Positions 47,690 to 48,397 of a stretch of DNA of 48,397 nt are shown in pieces. The notes beneath the pieces are model-generated. The model worked only from the letters and a program-made list of their open reading frames with translations, ran no database searches and was not told where the DNA came from. The translations under genes were made by a program, and so were the position numbers. Every line of letters starts with the position of its first letter. Position 1 is the stretch's first letter. Origin of the DNA: Nemertoderma westbladi (Eukaryota; Xenacoelomorpha; Nemertodermatida; Nemertodermatidae); NCBI GenBank assembly GCA_032718475.1, contig JAUCBJ010006725.1:1-48397 (forward strand). Reading direction: 5' to 3'.

Positions 47690-48397
47690 GCCACGTAGTA
47701 GGTGAAGTCTTTGCGTAGGCCTATTCCCACTATTTGGGGGTGGGTCAGGGTCAACAATAATTGTAAAACCCTTCTGTCATTTTATAAAAAATAATTATTA
47801 TTAATGAACTAAAAGTTAATTACACAATTTGAAATATATATTAATCACGAGTATACTGATAGTGATACTGACTTACTGACTAAGTCTGTATAGTCGTATA
47901 TACTCATATATATATCATATATATATAGGCTACTCATCAGTCATGCACATTGTGCCATTTTCACACCAAATACATAGCAGTTGTTTGGGTTAGGTGGGTG
48001 GGCGTTGTTTAGGTCAGGTCAGGTATTCTAGGTCATTGATCAAGAAAACTTGCCACCTCCATGCAGCATAAAGGAGGTGCCACCTGTAGCTGCATAGACC
48101 CTCTTACTAGGGCAAATCTGGTCCTGTAACTGGACCCCCTTCGTTCTGGGATAAGGACGCCCTTGGTCCTGGATTAAGGACCCATATACTTGGCTGCAGG
48201 GGTATATGGCCTGGCCAGGTAGATGGTGATCTACAAATGGCTGGTCAGAAGTAGAGTGTTCTCATTTCCACTCTGAGTGCACTTCACTGCGACCTGCACC
48301 TGGCAGCACTTGTTCACTATTTCAAGTTTTTTACCGCCTAATGTGAAATTCGTACATGTGAGCCCTTCTGGCGCCCAGGGGTATGAAGCTGAGATAG
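47690..48397. other. Non-coding to right edge; GC-richer end
   Basis: 47690-47990 is AT-rich with TATA repeats. From about 48000 the DNA becomes GC-richer and unlike its surroundings (GGTCAGGTCAGG, an imperfect inverted repeat TGCCACCTCC/GGAGGTGCCA near 48051-48082). No open frame is convincing; it may be the start of a gene or mobile element continuing beyond the window. Confidence 0.4.

Noticed and set aside
47436-47690. Repeat protein frame
   Set aside because: Explained by a 21-bp minisatellite, whose period is a multiple of three.

Overview
This is animal nuclear DNA: AT-rich, with sparse coding, GT-AG introns, several eukaryotic retroelement classes, microsatellites and homopolymer G/C runs. 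The palindromic word TAGGCCTA is frequent. An aquatic invertebrate or other non-model metazoan is plausible, but I cannot name the species. Only one host gene is supported; most of the rest is mobile or repetitive DNA.

Left part (1-13.5 kb): a BEL/Pao LTR retrotransposon (BEL-1) on the minus strand runs off the left edge. Gag-protease (2690-6976) is separated from reverse transcriptase-RNase H-integrase (1-2689) by a single in-frame TAA. Its leader carries short repeats centred on ACCGGT. A 5'-truncated RTE-like LINE (7346-10119, minus) is inserted in that leader, flanked by an 8-bp duplication GTAAATAC. The rest of the BEL-1 leader and its presumed 5' LTR extend to about 13.4 kb, with no resolvable outer boundary.

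Middle left (13.5-18.25 kb): decayed material. It holds a TTAACCCTTT piggyBac-like terminus, diverged units of the satellite that reappears at 38-42 kb, a foldback element (14341-14645), a 62-nt near-perfect hairpin, and two LINE pseudogenes.

Centre (18.25-34.35 kb): a second, very young BEL/Pao element (BEL-2, minus strand) of about 16.1 kb, bounded by a GACTA duplication. Its LTRs differ at only 3 aligned positions, plus a 608-bp deletion in the right copy. It has an uninterrupted 2932-codon gag-pol and, unusually, an extra gene between pol and the 3' LTR that encodes a three-zinc-knuckle protein. The LTRs contain a tRNA-like A box/B box/T6 module. A 16-nt word, GGAAGACTYGYGAGCC, occurs at least ten times along the element, in non-coding DNA and in two different reading frames. 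I regard this as the most unusual system in the window.

Right part (35.8-45.2 kb): a plus-strand gene for a single-pass immunoglobulin-superfamily membrane protein. The first large exon (35812-36343) and last exon (43886-44775) are joined by a 7.5-kb intron, with a candidate 41-nt cassette exon at 42560-42600. The intron holds a 138-bp satellite array split by a previously unlabelled 2013-bp transposon (39637-41649; 11-bp inverted ends; CACT target duplication) carrying nine copies of TAAAGTAYGGGAC. The last 3 kb contain no recognisable gene, only a 21-bp minisatellite and low-complexity DNA.
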